A DNA stretch of 24,266 bases, from positions 1-24,266 of IMG/VR virus record IMGVR_UViG_3300034167_000147, one strand, 5' to 3'. Under the pieces are notes generated by a model, which worked only from the letters and a program-made list of their open reading frames with translations, had not been told where the DNA came from and did not search any database. Of this stretch, positions 1 through 5,731 are shown piece by piece. The DNA is from a virus. Positions within the stretch are counted from its first letter, which is position 1, and each line of letters opens with the position of its first letter. The position numbers were made by a program, and so were the translations under genes.

Positions 1-270
1 AAACCTTAGCGGTTCAAACCTTAGCGGTTCAGACCTTAGCAATTCAGACCTTAGCGGTTCAAACCTTAGCGGTTCAAACCTTAGCGGTTCAAACCTTAGC
101 GGTTCAGACCTTAGCAATTCAGACCTTAGCGGTTCAAACCTTAGCAATTCAGACCTTAGCTATTCAAACCTTCGCAATTCAGACCTTAGCGGTTCAAACC
201 TTAGCGGTTCAGACCTTAGCGGTTCAGACCTTAGCGGTTCAAACCTTCGCTATTCAAACCCTCGCGGTTC
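1..270. repeat. 15-bp tandem repeat array, 18 units
   Basis: Eighteen head-to-tail 15-bp units fill the first 270 bases with no spacer. The consensus is RACCTTAGCRRTTCA, here phased to start at each AAA/AGA. Variation falls at a few positions: A or G at unit position 2, GG/AA/TA at positions 11-12, A or C at position 8, and one T-to-C change in the last unit. Fifteen bp is exactly five codons, so in the frame starting at base 2 the array encodes repeats of [N/D]-L-[S/R]-[G/N/Y]-S. The array touches the left edge and its true length is unknown. Confidence 0.97.
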
Positions 271-493
271 AAAAAATAAAGAAACTGCAATGTTGCCGAT
301 TTTTTGCAAATGGAACGTCTCTATAATTGGAAACAAAATAAAAATTGGATGCAAGAAATTGACCATTGAAAATTGGGATATATTTTTTGAAAGTTCAGAA
401 GAATTTGATACAAAAAGAAATACTGATGATTTTAAACAAATACAAGCTGTATATTTAGCATATAAAGCTTATTTAACACACTTAACAAACTAA
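2..493 (+). CDS. pentapeptide-repeat protein, 5' end missing
   Basis: The frame beginning at base 2 is open through the whole repeat array and ends at the TAA at 491-493. The gene therefore starts upstream of the window, and the ATG at 290 is internal. Residues 1-90 are 18 pentapeptides of the form S-[DN]-L-[SR]-[GNY], matching the A(D/N)LXX consensus of pentapeptide-repeat proteins, which fold as a right-handed quadrilateral beta-helix. About 74 residues follow, with the segments CKWNVSIIGNKIKIGCK and FKQIQAVYLAYKAYL. From memory, this kind of C-terminus is common in Flavobacteriia phage pentapeptide proteins. Some family members mimic DNA and bind gyrase; nothing here shows that this one does. 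The next gene starts 5 nt after the stop. The fold is well supported and the function unknown. Confidence 0.85.
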   Translation, partial: NLSGSNLSGSDLSNSDLSGSNLSGSNLSGSNLSGSDLSNSDLSGSNLSNSDLSYSNLRNSDLSGSNLSGSDLSGSDLSGSNLRYSNPRGSKNKETAMLPIFCKWNVSIIGNKIKIGCKKLTIENWDIFFESSEEFDTKRNTDDFKQIQAVYLAYKAYLTHLTN

Positions 494-498
494 AACAA

Positions 499-711
499 AT
501 GAGCAAACAAAATGAAAACTGTGGAACTAAAGAACTGGTAAATTATTTAAGTCAAAGCAATGAAGCATTAAGAGTAGAAAATTCAAGATTGTTAGACCAA
601 GTAGAAAGACTAACTAATAACATTGAAATTTACGATGCAGAAGTAGTAAGCAACCAAATGAACCACTACTACCAATTTATGAATAACTTTAATTATACAC
701 TTAAAAAATAA
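499..711 (+). CDS. small coiled-coil protein, unknown function
   Basis: This is a 70-residue hypothetical protein. The central part (about residues 18-45) has leucines and other hydrophobic residues at heptad-like spacing (SNEALRVENSRLLDQVERL), so a short dimerising coiled coil is likely. The C-terminus is rich in Asn, Tyr and Phe. The start is preceded by the A-rich leader ACTAAAACAA and lies 5 nt after the previous stop; the next gene starts 5 nt after its own stop. Close packing suggests co-transcription with the recombination genes that follow. I do not recognise a family. Confidence 0.7.
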   Translation: MSKQNENCGTKELVNYLSQSNEALRVENSRLLDQVERLTNNIEIYDAEVVSNQMNHYYQFMNNFNYTLKK

Positions 712-716
712 TAACA

Positions 717-1103
717 ATGAAGAAAGCAATAGCAATGAAATGCAACCAAGAACAATGGGATGCAATTAAAGTGAAGTTAGTAGGTATTGAAAATCACATT
801 TGTGGTGATTTTATAAATTGTCCGATTTTAACATTTACAAATGATATTTTGATAAATGTTCAAGAGGTTCATTCTTTATTAAAATCAAAAGAATTACAAA
901 AAACTTGGAACGAGAAAATTTTCCTTGAAGCGTGTGGAATTGAAACAGAAAAGATTTTTAACGGTAGTGAGTTGCAGTATTGGAATTATTTTGATAAAAA
1001 ATGGGAAAATTGCAACGGAGATAAGAAATATAGACTTAAACCCGACTACTCCAAAGAAATTGAGGAATTAGAAAAACAAATAGAAATTTTAAAAAACAAG
1101 TAA
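717..1103 (+). CDS. hypothetical phage protein with YRLKPDY motif
   Basis: This 128-residue protein has a C-terminal half of a type often seen in phage early genes: a segment with FNGSELQYWNYFDKKWENC, then KYRLKPDYSKEIEEL, then a short charged helix that is probably a coiled coil (residues about 110-128). Phage proteins with a W...C...YR(L/I)KP pattern are common and of unknown function. The N-terminus holds two Cys in a C...C spacing (residues about 29 and 35). It ends 1 nt before the ERF-like gene, which suggests translational coupling and a possible link to recombination or replication. No catalytic motif is visible. Confidence 0.8.
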   Translation: MKKAIAMKCNQEQWDAIKVKLVGIENHICGDFINCPILTFTNDILINVQEVHSLLKSKELQKTWNEKIFLEACGIETEKIFNGSELQYWNYFDKKWENCNGDKKYRLKPDYSKEIEELEKQIEILKNK

Positions 1104-1104
1104 G

Positions 1105-1674
1105 ATGGAAATAAGACAATTAGAACTAGGCGAAAAGCTATCGAACATACAGTTTGAATTCAAAGCACAAAAAAGCAACTATAATTCATTCGGTAAGTAC
1201 AAATTTAGAAGTGCAGAAGATATACTAGAAGCACTTAAACCTTTCAATATCAAATACAAAGTTTACTTCACAGTCAACGAAAGTTTAGTAAACGCTAACC
1301 CGCCAATTATGCAAAGCATAGCGACTATCTTTGACGTTCAAAGCGGACAACAAATAGACGCACAGGCAATAGTCGAAGTCGACAAAGAGCAAAAAGGAAT
1401 GGCAATGCCACAGAGATATGGTTCAGCTTCAAGTTACGGTAAAAAATATGCATTAGGCAACTTATTATTAATAGATGATACTAAGGATTCAGATGCTACA
1501 AATACACACGGAAACGAGCCTAAAAAAGAGCCAAAAGAAAAACTACATTTAATAATTGGAAGTGAAGAGTTTTCAAAAGCAAAAATATATCTTGAAGCAA
1601 ATGGGGATATATCATTAATAGAAAAAAAATATCAATTATCCGCTGAAGTAAAAACAGCATTAACAAAAAAATAA
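1105..1674 (+). CDS. erf: ERF-family single-strand annealing protein
   Basis: The 189-residue product matches the ERF recombinase family. The N-terminus has IQFEFKAQKSNYNSFGKYKFRS and EDILEALKP (residues about 15-46), typical of ERF. The C-terminal part of the core has GSASSYGKKYALGNLLLI followed by DDTKDSD (residues about 106-130), the family's SYG..YAL...D signature. Beyond residue 130 comes a charged linker and a small helical tail. Known members such as P22 Erf bind single-stranded DNA and anneal complementary strands, supporting genome circularisation or recombination-dependent replication. It sits 1 nt after the previous gene and 3 nt before an SSB-like gene, a common phage pairing. Family assignment is strong; its role here is inferred. 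Confidence 0.88.
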   Translation: MEIRQLELGEKLSNIQFEFKAQKSNYNSFGKYKFRSAEDILEALKPFNIKYKVYFTVNESLVNANPPIMQSIATIFDVQSGQQIDAQAIVEVDKEQKGMAMPQRYGSASSYGKKYALGNLLLIDDTKDSDATNTHGNEPKKEPKEKLHLIIGSEEFSKAKIYLEANGDISLIEKKYQLSAEVKTALTKK

Positions 1675-1677
1675 ATT

Positions 1678-2043
1678 ATGGAAATTTCGGGAAAAATTAT
1701 CGTATTAAACGATACAGAAACAATAGGAGCAAAAGACTTCAAAAAAAGATTAGTAGTAGTTCAAACAGATGAACAATATCCACAAACTATTCCAGTTGAA
1801 TTTACTCAAGACAAAACAACAATTTTAAACTTTTATAAAGTTGGTGACTTGGTAAAAATAGGAATTAATTTAAGGGGTTCAGAATGGCAAGGTAGATACT
1901 TTGCAAACATACAAGGCTGGAAGATTGATAAAATTGATAGTACTTCATTAAGTGCAGAGCAGCATATGCCAGATAGGGAAGATGTAAAGCCTATTAATAA
2001 TGCAGTAGATTATGAAGATGAGTCAAGCGACCTTCCGTTTTAG
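1678..2043 (+). CDS. DUF3127-type SSB-like OB-fold protein
   Basis: This 121-residue protein resembles DUF3127, a Bacteroidota family thought to be an OB-fold single-strand DNA-binding relative. The beta-rich core (MEISGKIIVLNDTETIG, then RLVVVQTDEQYPQTIPVEF, then GDLVKIGINLRGSEW) is followed from about residue 90 by an acidic, disordered tail ending DESSDLPF. That ending parallels the DDDIPF tip by which bacterial SSB recruits replication and repair proteins. It follows the ERF-like gene by 3 nt, so the two are probably co-translated as an annealase/SSB pair. DNA binding is inferred from the family and the tail, not shown. Confidence 0.82.
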   Translation: MEISGKIIVLNDTETIGAKDFKKRLVVVQTDEQYPQTIPVEFTQDKTTILNFYKVGDLVKIGINLRGSEWQGRYFANIQGWKIDKIDSTSLSAEQHMPDREDVKPINNAVDYEDESSDLPF

Positions 2044-2060
2044 AATAAAATAATAATGCA

Positions 2061-2125
2061 GTTAGTATGTTGGCAATAAATAAATATGCGATGGGAGAGC
2101 CTAACTCCATTTGCCGACAACTAAC
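2061..2125 (+). promoter_or_regulatory. long leader hairpin, candidate structured RNA
   Basis: Two arms pair over 15 bp: 2061-2066 with 2120-2125 (GTTAGT/ACTAAC) and 2068-2076 with 2111-2119 (TGTTGGCAA/TTGCCGACA, one G-U), with a single bulged A at 2067. Inside, 2091-2097 can pair with 2105-2110 (ATGGGAG/CTCCAT, one bulged G), stacking on the 3' arm, while 2077-2090 is left single-stranded. No U-run follows, so it is not an intrinsic terminator. It lies between the SSB-like stop (2043) and the ATPase start (2149), in a gene block that is otherwise nearly gap-free. It could control translation of the ATPase, be a processed small RNA, or be a DNA dyad at a replication site. Confidence 0.6.
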
Positions 2126-2148
2126 ATTAATCACTAAATAAATAAATT

Positions 2149-3060
2149 ATGTTAATAGACTACAAACAACAACTTGGAATTTTAAAGGATATTAGAAGCG
2201 GTAAATTGAAAGAGGGGTATAGATTAGGTATTCCAGAAATAGACAAGTATATCCGCTTTAAACCGTCAAATTTTAATATAATACTTGGACACGCAAACGT
2301 TGGTAAAACTACTTCAATACTTTATTTGATGTTAGCCTATTCTTTGAAGCACGGTAAGAAATGGTTAATATGCAGTACAGAAAATGAAAGCTATTCTTTA
2401 ATAAGAAAATTAATTGAATTTTTAGATGAAACACCAATTAATTTGGTTTCAGATGCTAATTTCAAAACTCATACAGATTTTATCAATTTGCATTTTAAAT
2501 TTGTAGATAATTCTAAAATGTACACTTACATTACTGCTATTGAAATGTTCAAAGAAGTAAAAAAAGATTTTAAATTTGATGGTATATTATTAGACCCTTA
2601 CAATAGTTTAGCAAAAGAGCAAGAGTTAATGAAAAACTTAGGAGGTCACGAATACGATTATCAAGCTTGTACAGAGTTAAGAATATATTGCAAAGAGAAT
2701 AAAATATCTATTTGGTTAAATACACACGCAAATACAACAGCTTTAAGAATGTTATACAACCAGCAGCACCCGTTCGCTGGATTTCCACAACCTCCAATGG
2801 CTTCAGATGTTGAGGGTGGTGGTAAGTTTGTAAATAGAGCAGATGACTTTATAGTAATTCATAGGCTTGTAGGTCACAGTACATTATGGAATATGACAAT
2901 GATACATATACGTAAAGTTAAAGAGGTTGAAACTGGAGGTATTCCAACACCGTATGATGAGCCAATAGAATTAAAAGCAATGCATAATAATGTAGGTTTT
3001 GCATTAAATGGTAAATCAATACTTCAAACAATCAAAGAAAGTCAACTAAATTTCCTATAA
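2149..3060 (+). CDS. RecA/DnaB-like P-loop ATPase, probable replicative helicase
   Basis: The 303-residue protein has a Walker A motif GHANVGKT at residues 47-54 and a Walker B-like strand GILLDP at about 145-150, within the RecA-like fold shared by DnaB helicases and KaiC/RadA-type ATPases. A segment WLNTHANTTA (about 194-203) fits the sensor region. It has no DnaB N-terminal domain and is shorter than full DnaB (about 450 residues), so it is a stand-alone RecA-core ATPase, as in several phage replication modules. It likely unwinds or loads on DNA using ATP. Its start follows CACTAAATAAATAAATT, an AT-rich leader without Shine-Dalgarno sequence. A hairpin lies in its leader. The sigma-like gene follows with no gap. 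Confidence 0.85.
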   Translation: MLIDYKQQLGILKDIRSGKLKEGYRLGIPEIDKYIRFKPSNFNIILGHANVGKTTSILYLMLAYSLKHGKKWLICSTENESYSLIRKLIEFLDETPINLVSDANFKTHTDFINLHFKFVDNSKMYTYITAIEMFKEVKKDFKFDGILLDPYNSLAKEQELMKNLGGHEYDYQACTELRIYCKENKISIWLNTHANTTALRMLYNQQHPFAGFPQPPMASDVEGGGKFVNRADDFIVIHRLVGHSTLWNMTMIHIRKVKEVETGGIPTPYDEPIELKAMHNNVGFALNGKSILQTIKESQLNFL

Positions 3061-3594
3061 ATGATATTAGATCTACTTTTTTTGAAGCATAAAATGTGGT
3101 TAAATTATATAAAATCGTTTGACTGTTCAGATGCAATTGCTGAGGACTATGTTCAGGAAATGTACATCAAAATATATTTGTATGTTGAGAAAAATGGTAA
3201 CGAATTGATGTATAATAAAGATGAAGTTAATTTTTACTTTATTTATGTAACATTAAAAAATATGTATTACGATGATTTACGAAGAGCCAAAAGAATTAAA
3301 TTAGAACCTATAAGCCACGATATAATTCAAGACGAGTCAGAATACAGCGAGTTTGATTTCTACCTTAAAAACGATGCTATTGAAGCTTGGCACGATAATT
3401 TAATAAATGAGATAAACGAGATAGATGGTTACACCCGAACAAAGGCTAATTTATATTATGTTAAGTTTATTTTCGATATGGTATTTGTAAAAAGAGTATC
3501 AGTAAGCGAATTAAGCAGACGAGTAGGAATAACCTATTGGAGTTTAAGGCACACCGTATTATTAATAAAAAAACAAATAAAAGAGAAAATATGA
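3061..3594 (+). CDS. sigma-70-like factor (regions 2 and 4)
   Basis: The 177-residue product looks like a short ECF-style sigma factor. Residues 28-40 (EDYVQEMYIKIYL) and 57-80 (with FYFIYVTLKNMYYDDLRRAK) fit sigma region 2, which binds core polymerase and the -10 element. The last 32 residues (VSVSELSRRVGITYWSLR and onwards) fit the region 4 helix-turn-helix. Acidic linker residues lie between. It starts directly after the ATPase stop and overlaps the next gene by ATGA. If active, it could direct host RNA polymerase to phage promoters. It could instead be a sigma-derived DNA-binding protein, since the region 2 match is modest. Confidence 0.75.
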   Translation: MILDLLFLKHKMWLNYIKSFDCSDAIAEDYVQEMYIKIYLYVEKNGNELMYNKDEVNFYFIYVTLKNMYYDDLRRAKRIKLEPISHDIIQDESEYSEFDFYLKNDAIEAWHDNLINEINEIDGYTRTKANLYYVKFIFDMVFVKRVSVSELSRRVGITYWSLRHTVLLIKKQIKEKI

Positions 3595-3791
3595 AAAAAA
3601 CAGCAGTAGAATGGTTATTAAATGAATTAACTTTTCAAAGTTTTGACAAACAACAACTTGCAATTAACCAAGCCAAAGAAATGGAAAAGCAACAGATAAT
3701 AGATGCTATGGATGTTTGTCAAAGAACTGATTTTTATGTAAATTATTCTGATTCAGAACAATATTATAACGAAACATTTAAAAACAAATAA
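3591..3791 (+). CDS. small hypothetical phage protein
   Basis: The start chosen is the ATG at 3591, which overlaps the sigma-like stop as ATGA. A further in-frame ATG at 3537 lies inside the previous gene and is less likely. The 66-residue product begins MKKTAVEWLLNEL, has a helical core with QAKEMEKQQIIDAMD (residues about 31-45), and ends in an acidic, Tyr-rich tail. Short proteins with the pattern KTAVEWL...AK.ME..QI..A are frequent in Flavobacteriia phages and prophages. Function is unknown and no catalytic or membrane segment is seen. Confidence 0.78.
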   Translation: MKKTAVEWLLNELTFQSFDKQQLAINQAKEMEKQQIIDAMDVCQRTDFYVNYSDSEQYYNETFKNK

Positions 3792-3792
3792 G

Positions 3793-3993
3793 ATGAAATA
3801 CAATTTAAGTGACCAGTTCACACCAACAGAAAGAGCGATATTACTTTTAAATAAATATCCTTTGCAATACGTAAAAGATACAGTTAATGGAAATATAGAA
3901 CAAGCTAAAAGAAATACAGAAATCGATACTTTAAATTACTGGAATGAAGTTAGTTTGGAAATTAAAAGAATCTTAATACAAAATAAAAAATGA
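3793..3993 (+). CDS. small hypothetical protein
   Basis: This 66-residue protein has a helical character, with the segments PTERAILLLNKYPLQYVKD and YWNEVSLEIKRIL. The C-terminal YW.EV..EI pattern recurs in another small protein of this window (the product of 5175-5384, with YWQEVKQEIQKL), so the two may be distant paralogues. It starts 1 nt after the previous stop, and its own stop overlaps the next start as ATGA. Function is unknown. Confidence 0.75.
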   Translation: MKYNLSDQFTPTERAILLLNKYPLQYVKDTVNGNIEQAKRNTEIDTLNYWNEVSLEIKRILIQNKK

Positions 3994-4163
3994 CACGTAA
4001 AGAAGAAATAAAAGAGTATCACGAAAGTTTAAAACTTGGCGATAAATTAGAATGGTTATTTAAATGGACTGGTATAAAATGGATAGTTAAAAAGATATAT
4101 CCTAATTGCAACTGCGAAAGACGTAAAAATAAGTTAAACGAATTTAATTTTAAAAGAAAATGA
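3990..4163 (+). CDS. 57-aa basic protein with CNC motif
   Basis: An open frame of 57 codons starts at the ATG that overlaps the previous stop (ATGA) and ends in a TGA overlapping the next start (ATGA). The product begins MTRKEEIKEYHESL and is lysine-rich, with IKWIVKKIYPNCNCERRKN near the C-terminus. Paired cysteines followed by Arg/Lys are typical of a small phage protein family that I recall as having a C.C.(K/R)R pattern. The two-sided ATGA coupling is the main evidence that it is real. It may bind a metal ion or nucleic acid, but this is only a guess. Confidence 0.75.
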   Translation: MTRKEEIKEYHESLKLGDKLEWLFKWTGIKWIVKKIYPNCNCERRKNKLNEFNFKRK

Positions 4164-4366
4164 ATAATACAGATAAAACTTACTGGAGTGAATTTAGAAC
4201 ATCTACTCACACGACTTTACAACACGATGAGTATATGCAAGTATGTGAAATTTACGCACGTATAAAGAGCAAAAAACCATTTTACCCGTGCAAGAGTTGC
4301 GGAAGTTCTGGAGCAGTATTACAAGGTTATATAAATGAAATTAATTTAGAATTTGAGAAGCAATGA
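4160..4366 (+). CDS. small protein with CxxC motif
   Basis: The 68-residue product contains YPCKSCGSSGAVLQGYINEI (residues about 42-61), a CxxC knuckle that could form half of a zinc site or act in dimerisation. The N-terminal part is polar and probably helical. Starts and stops overlap with both neighbours as ATGA, so it is part of a tightly coupled run of small genes. I do not recognise a function. Confidence 0.75.
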   Translation: MNNTDKTYWSEFRTSTHTTLQHDEYMQVCEIYARIKSKKPFYPCKSCGSSGAVLQGYINEINLEFEKQ

Positions 4367-4776
4367 GCAATGAAAGTTCAAGCCACAAATGGGAGCAAGG
4401 TATTATTCATTTAATGAATTTAGACGGGTGGGAATTAGAATGGACAGGTGGAGAGTTTTCTCACTACGATGCAAAAGGAAAAACACCGAAAGGTTTTGAT
4501 TGCGTTGTAGAGTTCAAATTAAGAAATGCATACTACCCGACTAAAATTTTGGAACAGTTTAAATATGGGCATCTTATGGCTGTTCCTAATTGTTTAAAGT
4601 TCTATTATGTATTTGACGGTAAAGGAAACTATTTATACTTTTTAGATAAATTAGAACTACCAAAGATTGAAGTCGTAATGGCTGGAGCAACAACCGATTT
4701 TAATAATAAAAACAAAATGAATAAACCAGTTTATATGTTGTCAGAAAGTCAAGCAGCAATAATAAATAAATATTAA
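4363..4776 (+). CDS. PD-(D/E)XK-like nuclease
   Basis: The 137-residue protein has a putative PD-(D/E)XK core. D46, E50 and K52 lie in GFDCVVEFKLR, the D-x3-E-x-K arrangement of the catalytic strand. An upstream acidic residue (E11 in HKWEQGIIHL) could be the first conserved helix position. Small nucleases of this fold in phages serve as Holliday-junction resolvases, recombination exonucleases or packaging-related endonucleases. The position at the end of the ERF/SSB/helicase block favours recombination. It starts by ATGA overlap, and a promoter follows its stop. The fold assignment rests on one motif and secondary-structure impression only. Confidence 0.6.
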   Translation: MSNESSSHKWEQGIIHLMNLDGWELEWTGGEFSHYDAKGKTPKGFDCVVEFKLRNAYYPTKILEQFKYGHLMAVPNCLKFYYVFDGKGNYLYFLDKLELPKIEVVMAGATTDFNNKNKMNKPVYMLSESQAAIINKY

Positions 4777-4787
4777 GTTATAATAAA

Positions 4788-4818
4788 TTTGTTTATAACA
4801 TAATTAAGTTTATCTTTG
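4788..4818 (+). promoter_or_regulatory. Bacteroidota-type promoter
   Basis: The -33 element TTTG is at 4788-4791 and the -7 element TATCTTTG at 4811-4818, separated by 19 nt, which matches the published Bacteroidota consensus TTTG / TAnnTTTG. Transcription should begin a few bases downstream, near 4824, giving a short leader before the ATG at 4848. The segment 4788-4801 (TTTGTTTATAACAT) is identical to the corresponding part of the promoter at 9323. Confidence 0.8.
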
Positions 4819-4847
4819 TGCTTTATAAATCACTAAAATAATAAATT

Positions 4848-5027
4848 ATGAATTATCCAAAGTATTACGAGGTTGAGGGTTGGTATCGTTACAGAGGTTC
4901 AGACGAAAAAGATTTCGAGAAAGAAATTATAATTTCAATTAATCCAGAAGATGCAATTGAAAGTTTTAAAAATATGTTTAAAGAAGTTCGCTTTTTTAAA
5001 ATTGATTTAAAAGAGGTAACATTATGA
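4848..5027 (+). CDS. 59-aa hypothetical protein
   Basis: This is the first gene after the promoter, with the leader CACTAAAATAATAAATT directly before the ATG. The product starts MNYPKYYEVEGWYRYRG and continues with alternating charged and hydrophobic residues (EKEIIISINPEDAIESFKN), suggesting a small alpha/beta domain. Its TGA overlaps the next ATG as ATGA. No family is recognised. Promoter, leader and coupling together support that it is expressed. Confidence 0.75.
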   Translation: MNYPKYYEVEGWYRYRGSDEKDFEKEIIISINPEDAIESFKNMFKEVRFFKIDLKEVTL

Positions 5028-5209
5028 CGCCAGAGCAATGGAATGAAATCTACAAAGAAATGAAAAGTTTGCTTTTAAAAGATAGAACACTAACACATAT
5101 CGATGTATGTTTCCAAATTCAAAAAGTAGATATAGAACCAAAAAGAGCAAGAATAAACATTAAAACATTTAAAGATGACACCAAAAGAAAAAGCAAAAGA
5201 GTTAGTTGA
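5024..5209 (+). CDS. small basic hypothetical protein
   Basis: The 61-residue product begins MTPEQWNEIYKEMKSLLLKD and has a strongly basic C-terminus (KDDTKRKSKRVS). It starts by ATGA overlap with the previous gene. Its last 35 nt overlap the next gene in another frame, longer than the other overlaps in this block, so its real end or its reality is slightly less certain. Function is unknown. Confidence 0.6.
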   Translation: MTPEQWNEIYKEMKSLLLKDRTLTHIDVCFQIQKVDIEPKRARINIKTFKDDTKRKSKRVS

Positions 5210-5384
5210 TAAGTTTCAATCAGGATATACAATTAATGGATTTAATTATCAATTCCAAAATGATTTAGAAGATGCTAAACAATGTGCATTAATAGCAGTT
5301 GATGAGATAATAAACACTTTCATTGATATTGACCCAAAACTAAAGTATTGGCAGGAAGTTAAACAAGAAATACAAAAATTATGA
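5175..5384 (+). CDS. small helical phage protein
   Basis: The 69-residue product starts MTPKEKAKELVDKF and contains AKQCALIAVDEIINTF and YWQEVKQEIQKL. This three-part pattern is one I recall as very common in Flavobacteriia phages and prophages. It looks all-alpha and has no catalytic signature. It overlaps the previous gene by 35 nt and the next by ATGA. Function is unknown. Confidence 0.8.
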   Translation: MTPKEKAKELVDKFQSGYTINGFNYQFQNDLEDAKQCALIAVDEIINTFIDIDPKLKYWQEVKQEIQKL

Positions 5385-5587
5385 GTCAAGATAAACGCTG
5401 GGTTGTATTAGAAAATGGAGAACCACATACGCTTTTACTAACAGCAATCGAAGCTTTAAATTTAGCTTTTAATTTACAAGTAGAATTTCCATTAAAAAGG
5501 TTTACAACTTTCTACGATGAGTACTACGAATATATAGACTACTATTCAGAAGAAGAAAAAGAACAAGTAAATAGATTAATACCATAA
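5381..5587 (+). CDS. small acidic hypothetical protein
   Basis: The 68-residue product has an N-terminal segment RWVVLENGEPHTLLLTAIEA, suggesting a small beta-alpha unit, and a markedly acidic, Tyr-rich C-terminal half (YDEYYEYIDYYSEEEKEQ). Such acidity is seen in anti-restriction or DNA-mimic proteins, but also in many small phage proteins, so no function is claimed. It starts by ATGA overlap and ends 2 nt before the next small gene. Confidence 0.7.
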   Translation: MSQDKRWVVLENGEPHTLLLTAIEALNLAFNLQVEFPLKRFTTFYDEYYEYIDYYSEEEKEQVNRLIP

Positions 5588-5589
5588 TT

Positions 5590-5712
5590 ATGAAACAGAA
5601 ATTAGCAACAATTATTTGGAATTTAAGCGAGTATTTTAAAATAGGATTGGGAAAATATGCACCTAAAGTTTTTGAAAAAATGATTGGAATTAAAGGTAAA
5701 AAAATAAATTAA
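5590..5712 (+). CDS. 40-aa basic amphipathic protein
   Basis: Forty codons run from the ATG at 5590 to the TAA at 5710-5712. The product contains KLATIIWNLSEYFKIGLGKY followed by APKVFEKMIG, and ends in a lysine-rich tail. Very short proteins with a LGK.AP.VF..MIG pattern are familiar to me from Flavobacteriia phages. The amphipathic stretch could associate with membranes, but there is no clear transmembrane segment. The leader ATAATT is typical of starts in this window. Function is unknown. Confidence 0.65.
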   Translation: MKQKLATIIWNLSEYFKIGLGKYAPKVFEKMIGIKGKKIN

Positions 5713-5731
5713 CACTAAAACACTAAAACAA

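Noticed and set aside
1-270. CRISPR-like array or iteron origin in the 15-bp repeats
   Set aside because: There are no spacers, units abut directly, and the period is exactly five codons in an open frame that encodes a known repeat type. Protein coding explains it better.
290-493. Separate 67-residue gene starting at ATG 290
   Set aside because: The same frame is open back to base 2 through all repeats, so this ATG is internal to the pentapeptide-repeat gene.
3537-3590. Upstream start of the 66-residue protein at 3537
   Set aside because: It lies within the sigma-like gene's helix-turn-helix coding region; the ATG at 3591 is ATGA-coupled and gives the familiar MKKTAVEWL start.
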